The translations under genes were made by a program, and so were the position numbers. A stretch of 64,000 nucleotides of DNA from Winogradskyella aurantia (GTDB lineage Bacteria; Bacteroidota; Bacteroidia; Flavobacteriales; Flavobacteriaceae), in NCBI RefSeq assembly GCF_002266855.1, contig NZ_NGJN01000005.1, positions 248,001-312,000 on the forward strand. The letters run 5' to 3'. This document shows positions 19,404 to 31,182 of this stretch, in pieces; the stretch's first letter is position 1, and each line of letters opens with the position of its first letter. The notes under the pieces are model-generated. The model had not been told where the DNA came from. It was given only the letters and a program-made list of their open reading frames with translations, and searched no databases.

Positions 19404-19968
19404 AGTTATACATAAAGGTGAAAATTAATGGATTTGAGCTGAACGAATTTAGCCAGGCCCTTTGAAATCGATAGGCTTTGCTTTTTTAAGTTGATAATGG
19501 CCTTGTTTAACCTTCAACCGTTGTACCTTTAGTTAAGTACTATACTAGGTTCTAGTTTTGGGCCTAGCGACCAAGACTAGTGTTGTAGGATTTCTTTAGA
19601 TTTTAGTTTTAGCAACGTAACTTATGAAGGGTATCTTCACCTTGTCTGATATTTTAGCTATTGGACGAATATGAAATTATAAAGAGTCGAATTCGTTATT
19701 TTTTTACTTATGTTTAGAGGCTGTTAATCAACAATATAAATGTAATCGTGACTGGTAAACATCCAATTTATTGGTTCTATTGAGGATTTTTATTGACAAA
19801 AAAGTTGAATTCATTTAGTTTCTTTTCATAGTCATTTCCTAGTATATTTTGTGGTTACGGCAGGTCACTTATGATTGTCCCAAAATAATCTGCTAGACTT
19901 TATTCACCTCGGCATTCGTGTTATGGTTTAGATAATATTAAATTAATTATACTAGTCTTAATCATATC
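19404..19968. other. 565-base gene-free region upstream of the giant T9SS protein
   Basis: No open frame with coding character and no RNA gene was recognised on either strand. The end of the region is very AT-rich (19920-19965) and probably carries the promoter and leader of the gene at 19969, but no clean TTTG/TAnnTTTG pair was seen. Confidence 0.4.
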
Positions 19969-22900
19969 ATGAAGAAGTTAAATCCCTATTTTTATTTAAT
20001 AGTACTTTTTTTGGCATTAACCCTTATGTCATTCCATACGGTTCAAGCACAAACCTCGCCAGTTATTGATATATGGTATGGTGACACCCAGAAATTCGGA
20101 AATATTGGCGAACCACAAGTTTGGTGTAATATACTGGGTAATATCATGGATGATGGCACGATTACATCGTTTACATATAGTCTCAATGGCGGAACACCCG
20201 TTGACTTAAACATAGGTCCAGATAATAGGCGTTTAGAAAACTCAGGAGATTTTAATATCGATATCGCGGCGACGGATTTGCTCCCTGGTTCTAATACGGT
20301 GTTGATTACCGCAATCGATGATCAGCTTAATACAAGCACCAAAACAGTGACTATTAATTACACCGATGGCAATGTCTGGCCCATACCTTACGATATCGAT
20401 TGGAGCTCTCTTAATAACGATATCACCCAGATCAACGATGTTAGCCATGTTGTAGATGGCAAGTTTTTGCTTACGCCTGATGGTGTAAGAACAGATGAAC
20501 CTGGCTACGATCGATTGATTGCCTTGGGTGATAAAACGTCAACCAATTATGAGGTTTTGGTTCCCATTACTATACATAGTATGGAGAGTGATGGTGGTGT
20601 TGGGGTTCTTTTACGCTGGAAAGGTCACACAAGTACTCCAGTATCCTGTACACAACCCCAATGTGGCTATTTTCCATTAGGCGCAATTTCTTGGTTTCGG
20701 TCTAACAGGCTTGAGTTTTATCAGGGAAATAGTGTTGGCTTTACTCGACAGCTAGAGGTTACCTATATGTTCCGTACTTCTGTAGAGACTGATGCTGTTT
20801 CGGGCAACACCAATTACCGTATAAAATTTTGGGAGCAGGGTACTGCAGAACCTGATGCTTGGAATTTGGAACAAACGGAGGGTACTTCCGACTTACAGGA
20901 AGGCTCATTAATGTTAATTGCACATAAGACGGATGTCACCTTTGGCGACGTTATAGTGACCCCTGGCTCACTTTCCATTAGCAATGTGCAAACCCAATTA
21001 TCAAATAATAATACGGAGGCCACGATCACTTGGAACACCAATCAACCTGCATCCAGTCGCGTCGATTATGGACCTACAGCCGTCTTTGAAGACGGTTTTG
21101 TAGAGGATACAAACTTGGTAACAACCCATTCAATTACCTTGACAGGTCTTACAGCTGATACTATTTATCAGTACAAAATTTCAGGGTCTAACAGTGTGGA
21201 AAGTGTGGAAAGAACAGATTTAATTCTATCGACTTTTACCTCAGGCATAAAATCAGACGATTTCTGTGGAAATACTTTAGATGCTGTTTGGACTTTTGAT
21301 AATCCGCTGAACGATGCCAATTTTGCTCTTACGGGATCTGGGACCAATGATGCATTTTTGGAAATTGCTGTACCAGCTGGCCCTGAACACCAAATTTTCA
21401 CTTCTGGCATCAATGCGCCCAACCTAATGCAAACGATAAACAACAGTGATTTTGAAGTTGAAGTAAAATTCGAATCTGGTGTGATTTCACCACAGTATCA
21501 ACAACAAGGGATATTAGTTAAGGAAAGTGACACACGCTACTTGCGCTTTGAGTTCTATAGTAAAGATGACGAAAAGACCTATCTCTACGCGCAAGCATTT
21601 AGCCTAACAGGAGCTCAGGCCGCCTTCGTCAATGACGATATTTTCTCGGAAGGTGCAGCACCATTATATATGCGTGTGAAAAGGGTCGGCAATCAATGGA
21701 CCTTGAGTTATTCAGAAAATGGTACTGATTTTATAATTGGTGCAACCTTTTTTAACGATATGGTCCCCACACAAATTGGGCCATATGCGGGTAATGCCAC
21801 TGGAAATAGTTCACCTGCACATACGGCTAAGATTGATTACTTCCTAAATATAGACGATCCGATTAGTGCTGAAGATGGCTGTGATGCACCACAGCCTCCA
21901 GTGTTGGCAGCTATCGGAAATCAATTGGTAGACGAAGAAAGTAGTTTGCAACTAACATTAACGGCCACAGATGGCGATGGTGATGATGCCAGTATTGTGT
22001 TTTCAGAATTAGGTTTGCCGAGTTTCTGCTTACTAACCGACAATAATGACGGAACAGCCACACTCAGCATTGATCCACAACTGGGAGATGCTGGAACGTT
22101 TACCACGACCATTACAGTTACAGATGCTGATGGTCTTACGGATAGTGAAGCATTTGATATCGTTGTAAATTCTATAGCGCCTTCCAATCTTGTCTCGGAT
22201 GATTTTTGCGACAATACACTCAACTCCATTTGGACCTTTAATGACCCCTTGGTCGATGCTGATTTTGAGCTAACGGGGTCCGGAACTAATAATGCTCTAC
22301 TAGAAATTTCAGTACCTGGAGGCCTTGAGCATCAATTATGGGAAGATGGGATTTTAGCACCTCATGTTTTACAAGCGTCAAACAATACCGATTTTGAGTT
22401 GGAAGTGAAAATGGATTCACCCGTTAACGCACCACAGTACCAACAGCAAGGTATTATAGTTAAGCAAGATGATAACAATTTTCTGCGTTTTGAGATGTAT
22501 AGCAGTAACTCAAATACGCAATTGTTGGCAGCAATATTGGAAGGGACGGGTCCTCCATTGACGTCAGCTCTTCCTATAGTTAATATAAATATCGGAGATC
22601 TCAATACAACAGCACCTGTCTATATGAGGGTGACAAGAGTAGGAAATCTATGGACACAATCCTATTCGTTCGATGGTGCCACATGGGAAACAGCGGGTAG
22701 CTTCAATCATACACTAGTAGTGAGTGGCGTAGGCCTTTATAGTGGGAATGCTTTAGGTGCAAGCTCGCCTGGGCATACCGCAAAGTTTGATTACTTCTTG
22801 AATTCGGTAGACCCTATTAGTGACGAGGATGGATGTGATGCGCCGCAATCACCTGTATTGGCAGCAATCGGTGACCAATCCGTTCAAGAGGGAAGTACTT

Positions 22901-25455
22901 TACCGCTAACCTTAATGGCTACAGATGCAGACGGAAATGATGTCGATATCGTATTTTCAGAAACAGGACTCCCAAGTTTTGCGTCACTAACCAACAATAA
23001 TGACGGTACGGCTACAATAGATATTAACCCGCAACTCGGAGATGCAGGTACGTATCCCGTGACTATCACCGTGACCGACAACGAGGGCTTTACTGATGAA
23101 GAAACCTTTGACATAATTGTAAGTTCTGGAACTGTCTCAAGTTTGGTTTCTGATGATTTTTGCGATGATGAACTTAACCCTGCATGGACTTTCATTGATC
23201 CTCAATCAGATGGGTCATTTGCACTTACTGGATCAGGTACTTCAAATGCTTATTTAGAAATTTCTGTACCAGCAGATTCGTCGCATGAAATGTGGACATC
23301 GGGCATACAGGCCCCACATGTGTTGCAGACTTGTAACAATACCGATTTTGAGATAGAGGTTAAACTAGACTCTGGTGTAACGTCACCACAATTTCAAGAA
23401 CAGGGCATTTTAATAAAACAAGATGAATTCAATTTTTTACGATTTGAATTTTTTAGTACTGACAGTAATACAAGAATTTTTGCGTCAATATTGCAGTCAC
23501 CATCAAATACTTTGCCTCTAAATTCAAATAATAAAGTAAACGCTGATGTACTGCTTTTAAATACGGCTCCATTATACATGCGTATTAAACGAGAGGGTGA
23601 TTTATGGACACAATGGTATTCCACGGATGGCTCAACTTGGGAAGAAGCTGTTAACTTTACCCATGCCCTAGTTGTAAGTGGTATAGGCCTTTACAGCGGT
23701 AATGCTGGTACACATCCAGCACATACGGCCCAATTCGATTATTTTAAAAATTTGGCAGATCCTATTACTAATGAAGACAACTGTTGCATTACAACAACAG
23801 CTGCAACTTGGAACGGTTCAGTATCTTCAAATTGGGATGATATAAATAACTGGACACCTAACGAAGTTCCAACAGAATGTTCAGTAATCACCATTCCACT
23901 AACCGCTAATCCACCAACAATTACAGGTACTACAGTTGTAAAAGATGTAAATATAGATGCTGGCTCTAATATGGTAGTGCCTTCTGGAGCAAGCTTAACT
24001 ATCAGCGGTGATTTAAATATGTTTTCGGGATCGAATAGTTATTCAGGGTTAGTTGTAAATGGAGACGTCATTGTTGAAGGTACTGCCAAATATCACCGTT
24101 ATACCAACGCTAACCTAAATCGTAATGATTTAATAGCGCCGCCCCTTGCCGGACAAACATGGAGCTCTTTCTTAACCAGTGACGGCAACTATAATGCAAA
24201 TATCCTTTTTAATGACGGTGTGGCAATACCAAATACGCAATATTTATTTGGACCTTTTGAAAAGGGTACTACAGACGATTATGTGATTTATAACTATAAT
24301 GATGTTGAAACGTTGACCCTAGGCAGAGGTTACCGCGCAGCAACGAATACTCCTGAAATTGATGGTAATGGCGAGCCTCTGATTTTTACTGGAGAATTAT
24401 TTAATAGCGAGGTTGAAGTTGGCATTTCTGATGATATTTCTGGCGCTTTCCATGAGTGGAATTTAATAGGCAATCCTTATCCAGCTTACCTAGATGTAGA
24501 TGCCTTTTTAAATCATGTTGGAACCGTTTCTGGGGTAACAAATCTTAGTTTGTTAGCTGAGACTACAGCTGCGATTTATGGTTATAACGCAGATACCTCT
24601 GTAAGTATTTGGACCATAACCAACTTAGTGGAAGGACCCGAACTCATTGCGCCAGGCCAAGGCTTTTTTGTATCGTCAAAGAATCCATCGGCATCACTAG
24701 AGTTTACCAAGGATATGCAGGTGTTAGGAAATTCTGATGATTTTATTCTAGGCAGAGAAGCAAATGATACTAATTTCATCAAATTAAAAGCGATGTCAAC
24801 AGATGAGATTTCGTCTATATCTGTTTATTTTCATGATAATGGGAGTACAGGTTTGGATATAGGTTATGATGCTGCCGTTTTTGGAGGTAGTATCCCCGAG
24901 TTTTCGTTGTTTTCGCATTTGGTTGAAGACAATGAAGGAGTCCCAATGGTGATTCAAACCTTACATTCCGATGATATTAATGATGTCATTATCCCTTTAA
25001 GTTTCCATGCGAATCAAGGGCAACAAATAACATTCAGTTTAGATAGTTACGATTTACCGTCCTCCGTTGAGGTTTATCTGGAAGATAACGTTAACAATAC
25101 ATACACCTTATTGAATACATCTAGTTACGTCTTCACATCAGGCATAGCGATAAATGGGTCAGGACGATTCTTCTTGCACTTTACATCTGATGCCTTGTCT
25201 GTTGGAGAAGCAAGTCTCAATGCTTTAAATATTTACACCAATCAAGAAAACCGAAACATTGTAATAGAAGGTAACTTATTGGGTCTTACGAAGGCTTCAG
25301 TTTTTGATCTACTTGGTAGAAGGGTTTTATTACAGGAATTAGATACATCTCTGAATAAAAATAGTTTAGATGCAAATACATTGAGTTCAGGTGTCTATGT
25401 TGTTAAATTACAAGACGGTAATCAGCAATTGACCAAAAAAGTAATCCTAAAATAA
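19969..25455 (+). CDS. Giant secreted multidomain protein with T9SS C-terminal sorting domain
   Basis: This 1828-residue protein has a signal peptide ending in VQAQ. After an N-terminal beta-rich domain comes a fibronectin-III/phosphatase-type domain (residues about 334-425, EATITWNTNQPASSRVDYG). Three tandem modules start near residues 429, 743 and 1061. Each begins SDDFC…WTF, holds a ~200-residue concanavalin-like domain (LTGSGT…LEI, QQGI.VK, Y.RV.R.G..WT.SYS), and the first two end in a cadherin-like Ig domain (LPLTLMATDADGND, NNDGTATI, TITVTD). After a further beta-rich region the last ~80 residues form the type IX sorting signal (VFDLLGRRVL, SSGVYVVKLQ, KKVILK). It is probably a surface adhesin or glycan-binding protein. 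Its transcription is isolated. Confidence 0.9.
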   Translation: MKKLNPYFYLIVLFLALTLMSFHTVQAQTSPVIDIWYGDTQKFGNIGEPQVWCNILGNIMDDGTITSFTYSLNGGTPVDLNIGPDNRRLENSGDFNIDIAATDLLPGSNTVLITAIDDQLNTSTKTVTINYTDGNVWPIPYDIDWSSLNNDITQINDVSHVVDGKFLLTPDGVRTDEPGYDRLIALGDKTSTNYEVLVPITIHSMESDGGVGVLLRWKGHTSTPVSCTQPQCGYFPLGAISWFRSNRLEFYQGNSVGFTRQLEVTYMFRTSVETDAVSGNTNYRIKFWEQGTAEPDAWNLEQTEGTSDLQEGSLMLIAHKTDVTFGDVIVTPGSLSISNVQTQLSNNNTEATITWNTNQPASSRVDYGPTAVFEDGFVEDTNLVTTHSITLTGLTADTIYQYKISGSNSVESVERTDLILSTFTSGIKSDDFCGNTLDAVWTFDNPLNDANFALTGSGTNDAFLEIAVPAGPEHQIFTSGINAPNLMQTINNSDFEVEVKFESGVISPQYQQQGILVKESDTRYLRFEFYSKDDEKTYLYAQAFSLTGAQAAFVNDDIFSEGAAPLYMRVKRVGNQWTLSYSENGTDFIIGATFFNDMVPTQIGPYAGNATGNSSPAHTAKIDYFLNIDDPISAEDGCDAPQPPVLAAIGNQLVDEESSLQLTLTATDGDGDDASIVFSELGLPSFCLLTDNNDGTATLSIDPQLGDAGTFTTTITVTDADGLTDSEAFDIVVNSIAPSNLVSDDFCDNTLNSIWTFNDPLVDADFELTGSGTNNALLEISVPGGLEHQLWEDGILAPHVLQASNNTDFELEVKMDSPVNAPQYQQQGIIVKQDDNNFLRFEMYSSNSNTQLLAAILEGTGPPLTSALPIVNINIGDLNTTAPVYMRVTRVGNLWTQSYSFDGATWETAGSFNHTLVVSGVGLYSGNALGASSPGHTAKFDYFLNSVDPISDEDGCDAPQSPVLAAIGDQSVQEGSTLPLTLMATDADGNDVDIVFSETGLPSFASLTNNNDGTATIDINPQLGDAGTYPVTITVTDNEGFTDEETFDIIVSSGTVSSLVSDDFCDDELNPAWTFIDPQSDGSFALTGSGTSNAYLEISVPADSSHEMWTSGIQAPHVLQTCNNTDFEIEVKLDSGVTSPQFQEQGILIKQDEFNFLRFEFFSTDSNTRIFASILQSPSNTLPLNSNNKVNADVLLLNTAPLYMRIKREGDLWTQWYSTDGSTWEEAVNFTHALVVSGIGLYSGNAGTHPAHTAQFDYFKNLADPITNEDNCCITTTAATWNGSVSSNWDDINNWTPNEVPTECSVITIPLTANPPTITGTTVVKDVNIDAGSNMVVPSGASLTISGDLNMFSGSNSYSGLVVNGDVIVEGTAKYHRYTNANLNRNDLIAPPLAGQTWSSFLTSDGNYNANILFNDGVAIPNTQYLFGPFEKGTTDDYVIYNYNDVETLTLGRGYRAATNTPEIDGNGEPLIFTGELFNSEVEVGISDDISGAFHEWNLIGNPYPAYLDVDAFLNHVGTVSGVTNLSLLAETTAAIYGYNADTSVSIWTITNLVEGPELIAPGQGFFVSSKNPSASLEFTKDMQVLGNSDDFILGREANDTNFIKLKAMSTDEISSISVYFHDNGSTGLDIGYDAAVFGGSIPEFSLFSHLVEDNEGVPMVIQTLHSDDINDVIIPLSFHANQGQQITFSLDSYDLPSSVEVYLEDNVNNTYTLLNTSSYVFTSGIAINGSGRFFLHFTSDALSVGEASLNALNIYTNQENRNIVIEGNLLGLTKASVFDLLGRRVLLQELDTSLNKNSLDANTLSSGVYVVKLQDGNQQLTKKVILK
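21250..23790 (+). repeat. Three tandem ~0.95-kb coding repeats in the T9SS protein
   Basis: Units begin at about 21250, 22195 and 23150. Each starts with coding for SDDFC and proceeds through a concanavalin-like domain; the first two are followed by an Ig-like domain (PVLAAIG.Q…). Spacing is about 943 and 954 bases. Shared protein stretches include LTGSGT, HVLQ..NNTDFE.EVK and GLYSGNA. The third unit lacks the Ig-like part and runs into CCITTTAATWNG. They reflect internal duplication. Confidence 0.85.
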
Positions 25456-25696
25456 CAGGATTTAATTTGAGGGATTTTGTAGGTAAATTAAGATTGAATT
25501 AAGGGGTGGAGCAGTAGCTGTATGAAGCTTTTTTTAGCGGCATATAGTTACTGCTGCCTTCATTTCCTTCAATAAATTATTGTCGCACCAGATTATCTTA
25601 CTATAGTTGTGTTTTGATATGACATGGTGTTTAAAATAATTAGTTAAAAATGTCCTGAAAACTGTTCACCTTCCTGCGTGGCATCTCAGCTACTTA
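25456..25696. other. Convergent intergenic region with weak hairpin
   Basis: Between the stops of two convergent genes. GCAGTA (25511-25516) and TACTGC (25549-25554) can pair around a T-rich loop, a weak candidate for a terminator. Nothing else was recognised. Confidence 0.3.
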
Positions 25697-28600
25697 TCAT
25701 TTTATGTTGAGCGCTCCAATACCATGATTCCAAAGCAGCTTATTATAGGCAGGTATAGCCTCCTTGATGAGTTCCTCGGAGATACGCTTTAGACCTTCCC
25801 ATTGCTTATCTAGTTCAGCTCGTCTGTCTCTAGATGCTTGGTTGACTTTGGGCAAGCTACTTTCGTTTTGGTTAATCAGAAAAAGATATTCGGCCGTGAA
25901 TTTATTTGGAAAATTCTCTACATCATCATAGGCCTTAGATTTGCGCTGTACCATATCCTCATCCCAAGATTTGAGTTTTTGAAGTAGTGCTTCACCTTCG
26001 GATTTTACCTGACTGTACTTTTCTTCTTTTGGTAAATCCCTTAAAATTTTTACTACCTGGTCTTGTACAGTCTTTAATTTATTCACTCTTAGGTGCATCT
26101 CCGTAAAACTGGCCTCCGCTTGGGTCTGGAAATCGTGAAACTCCTTATACGTCTCTTGAGTTGTGTCATATAAAGGGTTGGGCAATATGTTGAAAGTGAC
26201 ACTAGATAATTTATCGTCCTGTTTTAGGCTAGCTGTATAGGCATTTGGAATGGCCTTATGACCTCTGAACGAGCCCTCAATATAAGCCGTGGGTGCTCCA
26301 GGTAAACTTGTATGTCTCATGTCCCAAACAAAACGGTTCAGCCCAGCTTTAGTTGAAAGTACAGGCTCTGGAGAAGGACCACCTGGATATTCTATAAAAT
26401 CGGAATCTGTCTTGGAGCTAAAGGTCCTCACTACATTACCGTCTTTATCCTTGATGACTAAAGTCAGGACCTCATCCTTTAGGTCTGCAGGTAAAAAATA
26501 GTACAATACCACACCATTTGCAGGATTAACCCCTTGGGAGTCATCTGTCCCCACAAAACGCTCTGAATTACTATTTAATTGACTTCCCCAATTGCCGATG
26601 ATGGCATCTTCAGGTTGTAATAGTGTAAAGGCTTTTGCAGTCCCTTCAAACTGCCGCAATAATCCTATATCATCCAAAATCCAAAACGATCTACCCATGG
26701 TGGCCACACTTAAGTCGTCATGGCTAACCTTCAAGTCTGTAATAGGCGTTACAGGTAAATTTAATTGGAATGATTGCCATTCTTTACCACCGTTCCAAGA
26801 GATGTACATCCCTAATTCCGTACCCGCAAACAGCAGGTCTTTTCGCTTTGTGTCTTCGCGCACTACCCGTGTATAAGCACCTTGTGGTATACCGGAACTT
26901 ATATTGGTCCATGATTTACCATAATTGGTTGTTTTATAAATGGCCGGTGTATAGTCATTAAATTTGAATCTTGTGGTCGCAATATAAGCCGTCGCCTTAT
27001 CGTGAGGCGATACCTCAATAGCATTGATTAGCGTCTCTGGAAGCCCTTTAGGAGTCACATTATCCCAAGTTTCACCACCATTTTTAGTCAATTGCAAAAC
27101 ACCATCATCCGTTGCAGCCCAGATAATTCCTTTCTCATGAGGGGACTCAACAACATAAGCTAAGGTTCCATAATTCTCAGCACCAACAGCCTCATTGGTA
27201 TAAGGGCCACCACCTTTTCCTTGCTTTTCCTTTTCATTATTAGATAAGTCGGGAGAAACTTCTTCCCAGGTAATACCGTTGTCTCTAGTCCTCAATAAAA
27301 CTTGTGCCCCGTGATAGTAAGTATTGGGCTCATGCTGTGACTTAATAATTGGTGCATTCCAATTGTATCTGTATTTCATATCCTTGCCATCCCTTCCCAA
27401 ATACTGTATGGGTGCAGCCATAATCTGAGTACTGGCTTTGGCTTTTGTATCTAGGATTTCAATAGTACCTAAGTAACTACCACCCATCACGTATCGTGGA
27501 TTGTCAGGGTCGAAGGCTAAAAAGGCGCTTTCCCCACCTGCAGAAGGGGACCAATTATGTACATCGATTCCACCGCTTCCTAGAGCAAGGCTACTAATCT
27601 TTACGGATGTATTGTCTTGTTGGCCGCCATACAGATTATAGGGAAATAAATTATCGGTATTCACCCTGTAAAACTGTGCGGTAGCCATTCTGTTTTGAGG
27701 GGACCATGTCTTTGCGTAATTATAAGATACGGCAGCACCACCATCATTAGCAATTACCATGTTATTGCTATTGTCTGGGTTGATCCAAAGATCGTGGTAA
27801 TCACCATGTGTACCCGTTATCGTCGACCAGGTTTTTCCGCCATCGATAGAACGTTGTGCACTGGCATTGAGTACATAAACCTTCTCCTCATCATTAGGGT
27901 CTATAAACAATTCGATATAGTACCATGCTCTTTGAATGAGGCTATGGTCTGAGGATACTTTAGACCACTGTTCTCCTGCGTTATTGGATACGAATAACCC
28001 ACCCAATTCTTTATCGGAATCACTCTCTACTAAGGCATAGACCTTATCTGAATTTGAGCGACTTACGGCAATGGCCATCTTGCCTTTCTCTTTAGGTAAA
28101 CCTTCGTGAATTTTGTTCCAGGTTTCTCCACCGTCTGTAGTTTTATAAAGTCCGCTTCCGGCACCTCCACTAATGACTTTCCACGGTAAGCGCTGATGTT
28201 CCCACATGGCGGCATACATGACCAAAGGATTGTTGTGGTCCATGGATAATTCCGCACAACCTGTAAGATCGTTTACATAAAGTACTTTTGTCCAAGTAGC
28301 TCCGCCATCGACTGACTTAAACACACCGCGATCAGTATTAGGGCCGTACAGGGCACCTTGAGCGGCAACAAAAAGAATGTCAGGATTTTTAGGATGAATC
28401 ACTATTCTCGATATATGCTGTGTGGCTTTTAACCCCACATGACGCCATGTTTTACCTGCATCATTAGATTTATAGACACCATCGCCATAGGAGGTCATAA
28501 CAGCTCTAGGGGCGTGCTCGCCCATACCTACATAGACGATATTTGAATCACTTTCAGAAACTGCTATGGCACCAACGGAACTGGTTTTAAAATAACCATC

Positions 28601-28840
28601 GGAAATATTGGTCCAGAGCTGACCACCATCTTCCGTTTTCCAAAGTCCTCCGCCTGTATTTCCCATGTAATAGGTCATGGGATTGCCAACAACGCCAGAT
28701 GCAGCCACTGATCGACCACCTCTAAACGGACCGATATTTCTGTATTTCACTGATTTAAAAATGGAATCTAGGGATTGCGCAAAAGTTGCGCCAACCATAA
28801 GGATACATAGTAAAGTGAAGGTAATTTTTTTCATTTTCAA
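25697..28840 (-). CDS. Secreted VPS10/sortilin-like BNR-repeat protein
   Basis: The 1047-residue protein has a signal ([20 protein letters not shown], cleaved after FAQ) and a series of beta-propeller repeats with Asp-box features: [64 protein letters not shown] and others up to about residue 720. A C-terminal ~300 residues follow ([21 protein letters not shown], then a helical end). This combination is the large 'glycosyl hydrolase/VPS10-domain' family of Bacteroidota; true glycosidase activity is unproven. It is likely periplasmic or secreted. No T9SS tail is present. Confidence 0.85.
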   Translation of the reverse strand: MKMKKITFTLLCILMVGATFAQSLDSIFKSVKYRNIGPFRGGRSVAASGVVGNPMTYYMGNTGGGLWKTEDGGQLWTNISDGYFKTSSVGAIAVSESDSNIVYVGMGEHAPRAVMTSYGDGVYKSNDAGKTWRHVGLKATQHISRIVIHPKNPDILFVAAQGALYGPNTDRGVFKSVDGGATWTKVLYVNDLTGCAELSMDHNNPLVMYAAMWEHQRLPWKVISGGAGSGLYKTTDGGETWNKIHEGLPKEKGKMAIAVSRSNSDKVYALVESDSDKELGGLFVSNNAGEQWSKVSSDHSLIQRAWYYIELFIDPNDEEKVYVLNASAQRSIDGGKTWSTITGTHGDYHDLWINPDNSNNMVIANDGGAAVSYNYAKTWSPQNRMATAQFYRVNTDNLFPYNLYGGQQDNTSVKISSLALGSGGIDVHNWSPSAGGESAFLAFDPDNPRYVMGGSYLGTIEILDTKAKASTQIMAAPIQYLGRDGKDMKYRYNWNAPIIKSQHEPNTYYHGAQVLLRTRDNGITWEEVSPDLSNNEKEKQGKGGGPYTNEAVGAENYGTLAYVVESPHEKGIIWAATDDGVLQLTKNGGETWDNVTPKGLPETLINAIEVSPHDKATAYIATTRFKFNDYTPAIYKTTNYGKSWTNISSGIPQGAYTRVVREDTKRKDLLFAGTELGMYISWNGGKEWQSFQLNLPVTPITDLKVSHDDLSVATMGRSFWILDDIGLLRQFEGTAKAFTLLQPEDAIIGNWGSQLNSNSERFVGTDDSQGVNPANGVVLYYFLPADLKDEVLTLVIKDKDGNVVRTFSSKTDSDFIEYPGGPSPEPVLSTKAGLNRFVWDMRHTSLPGAPTAYIEGSFRGHKAIPNAYTASLKQDDKLSSVTFNILPNPLYDTTQETYKEFHDFQTQAEASFTEMHLRVNKLKTVQDQVVKILRDLPKEEKYSQVKSEGEALLQKLKSWDEDMVQRKSKAYDDVENFPNKFTAEYLFLINQNESSLPKVNQASRDRRAELDKQWEGLKRISEELIKEAIPAYNKLLWNHGIGALNIK

Positions 28841-28957
28841 AATTTACATTTAAATAAATATTAGCAAAACAATTCTGTAGTTTGTCATTTTATAAGTGGC
28901 GTACAATGCACTATGTTTTATGGACGTGCCATTTTAATTACAAGATAAGGTTTTATT

Positions 28958-31153
28958 TTAGTTCTCATACTTCAACAACCTCAAAGCATTCATAACAACC
29001 ACTAAAGTTGAGCCTTCATGGCCTACTACGGCGGGTCCGATGGCTATGGTTCCCATAATAGTTAAAGGCACTAAAAGTGCTACCATGCTCAAGCTGATGA
29101 TTAAGTTTTGTTTTATAATGCGTTTTGCCTTTCTGCTTAGTCCAATGGCAAAAGGAAGATTATCCAGTTTATCAGCCATCAAGGCAATATCTGCGGTTTC
29201 TAAAGCCACGTCTGAACCTGCAGCACCCATGGCAATGCCAACTGTGCTTTTTGCCATTGCAGGCGCGTCATTAACGCCATCGCCTACCATGGCCACACTT
29301 CCTTCTTCTTGTTTAAGTTGTTCTATGGCATTTACTTTATCTTCTGGAAGTAAATTCCCAATGGGGTCTGTTATACCAATATTTTTAGCGATGGCATCAG
29401 CTACTTTTTGATGATCTCCGGTGAGCATTATCATTCGTTTGATCCCCATTTTTTTTAAGGCAGATAAGGTGGCGATACTTTCAGGACGTGCTACATCCAT
29501 GGCAGAAATAATGCCCAAGTATTGATTGTCTTGGTGCACAATCATAGCTGTATGGCCACTTGATTCGAGTTCAGACATTTTTAGGTCTATTTCTAAGGGG
29601 ACCGACTCTCCCGTTAGATCTTCAAAAAGTCTGCGGTTTCCAATATGAACAAGACTTCCGTTCCAATTAGCCTGGATACCTCTTGCGGTTAAGGCTTTTA
29701 AGTTTTCTGCTTTAGGAAAATCAATATTTTCCAGTTCTTTTGTCCCGCCTTTAACAATAGCTGCGGCTAAAGGATGGTCGCTTAATGCTTCTACAGCAAC
29801 AGCAATTTTTAATAGATGTGTTTTGGTAATAGACCCAAATGGAATAGCGTGGGTTAAAATTGGTCTACCGTTGGTAAGCGTTCCTGTTTTGTCAAAAGCA
29901 ATAGCCTTTATTCCACCCAATTCTTCAAGTGGACGGCCGCCTTTAATTAAAACACCTTGGCGTGCGGCTCTTGCAATTCCCGCCAATACAGCGCTTGGTG
30001 TAGAAATAGCTAAGGCACAAGGCGATGCCGCAATGAGTACGGACATGGCCCTATAAAAACTCTGTTCGAAGGGTTCATTGATAACGAGGTAAGCAAACAA
30101 TAAGACTATCACCAAGACCAAAACAGAAGGCACATAATATTTTTCAAACTTATCAGTGAGATGTTGGGTGGGGGATTTTTGTGCTTCAGCTTCCTTGACT
30201 AAAGCAATTATTTGTGAAATGGTGCTGTCCTTAGCTTCCTTTAACACTTTAATTTCAAGGGCTCCGCTACCATTCATTGTTCCTGCAAAAACTCGATGTT
30301 CATTAAGTATTTTTTCAACATTGTTTTCTTTTTGCCAATTCAGACTTGGAAGTTTATCAACAGGTATACTTTCCCCTGTGATTGAGGCTTGGTTGACAGG
30401 ACTCATCCCTTTTGTGACCACACCATCCGCAGCTATTTTTGAGTTGGGTTTTACAACAATGATATCACCCAATTTAAGTTCTTCAATAGGCACTTCTGTT
30501 AATTCACCATTGTACTTGACAAATGCCATGGGTGGGGCTAAATCAGAAAGAGCAGCAATGGATTTCCGCGCTCTTCTCATGGCATAATGCTCTAGTGCAT
30601 GGCCTAAACTAAATAAAAAAAGCAGCAACGCACTTTCCCCCCATTTTCCTAACGCTGCGGCACCTATAGCAGCAAAGAGCATTAGGAAATCAATTTCAAA
30701 CTTTCCTCTACGTAAATCCTTCAGTGTTGTTAAGAGCGTAAAAACACCTCCAAAAATAGCGCTGAGAACAAATAGAGTAGTAGCCGTAACTTGGTTTACA
30801 CTAGAACTAAACGAAAAAAAAACGCCTATAAGCCAAAATGTACCGCTAACTGTTGCGAAATAGAGCTCTGTGTTTTCTCCTAAAATATTGAAAGATGTAT
30901 GACTATGCTCACTATGGTCTTGAGATGACTGCTCCGAATCAATTGTTACATGGACAACCTTTAAGCCTAATTGTTTAATTGATTTAATAATCTCAGATGG
31001 ATTTGTTTGGTCAGCGCTCCATTCCACATGCACCATGCCTGAAGCAGAAACAGACACAGCGTTTATCCCCTTTTTTTTAACTAAAATTTGTTCAATCCTT
31101 CGAGCTTTGCGCGTATGTTGATGTTTTCCTATTTCAACCTGAAGTTTGTTCAT
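28958..31153 (-). CDS. Heavy-metal P1B-type ATPase, P1B-4-like (SPC / HEGST)
   Basis: The 731-residue protein has an N-terminal HMA-like fold without the usual CxxC metal site, a His-rich segment (HSEHSHTS, near residue 83), and a P-type core: TGES in ASITGESIPVDK, DKTGTLTNGRP with phosphorylated Asp near residue 418, the HP motif (SDHPLAAAI) and GDGVNDAPAM near 622. The metal-site motif in membrane helix 6 is SPC (AASPCALAIST, near 378), not CPC, and the last helices carry HEGST (near 709). SPC with HEG(S/G)T is characteristic of the P1B-4 group that exports cobalt, ferrous iron or zinc. Confidence 0.9.
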   Translation of the reverse strand: MNKLQVEIGKHQHTRKARRIEQILVKKKGINAVSVSASGMVHVEWSADQTNPSEIIKSIKQLGLKVVHVTIDSEQSSQDHSEHSHTSFNILGENTELYFATVSGTFWLIGVFFSFSSSVNQVTATTLFVLSAIFGGVFTLLTTLKDLRRGKFEIDFLMLFAAIGAAALGKWGESALLLFLFSLGHALEHYAMRRARKSIAALSDLAPPMAFVKYNGELTEVPIEELKLGDIIVVKPNSKIAADGVVTKGMSPVNQASITGESIPVDKLPSLNWQKENNVEKILNEHRVFAGTMNGSGALEIKVLKEAKDSTISQIIALVKEAEAQKSPTQHLTDKFEKYYVPSVLVLVIVLLFAYLVINEPFEQSFYRAMSVLIAASPCALAISTPSAVLAGIARAARQGVLIKGGRPLEELGGIKAIAFDKTGTLTNGRPILTHAIPFGSITKTHLLKIAVAVEALSDHPLAAAIVKGGTKELENIDFPKAENLKALTARGIQANWNGSLVHIGNRRLFEDLTGESVPLEIDLKMSELESSGHTAMIVHQDNQYLGIISAMDVARPESIATLSALKKMGIKRMIMLTGDHQKVADAIAKNIGITDPIGNLLPEDKVNAIEQLKQEEGSVAMVGDGVNDAPAMAKSTVGIAMGAAGSDVALETADIALMADKLDNLPFAIGLSRKAKRIIKQNLIISLSMVALLVPLTIMGTIAIGPAVVGHEGSTLVVVMNALRLLKYEN

Positions 31154-31182
31154 TTTTGGCTTATCTGCAATCTGAATAATCT

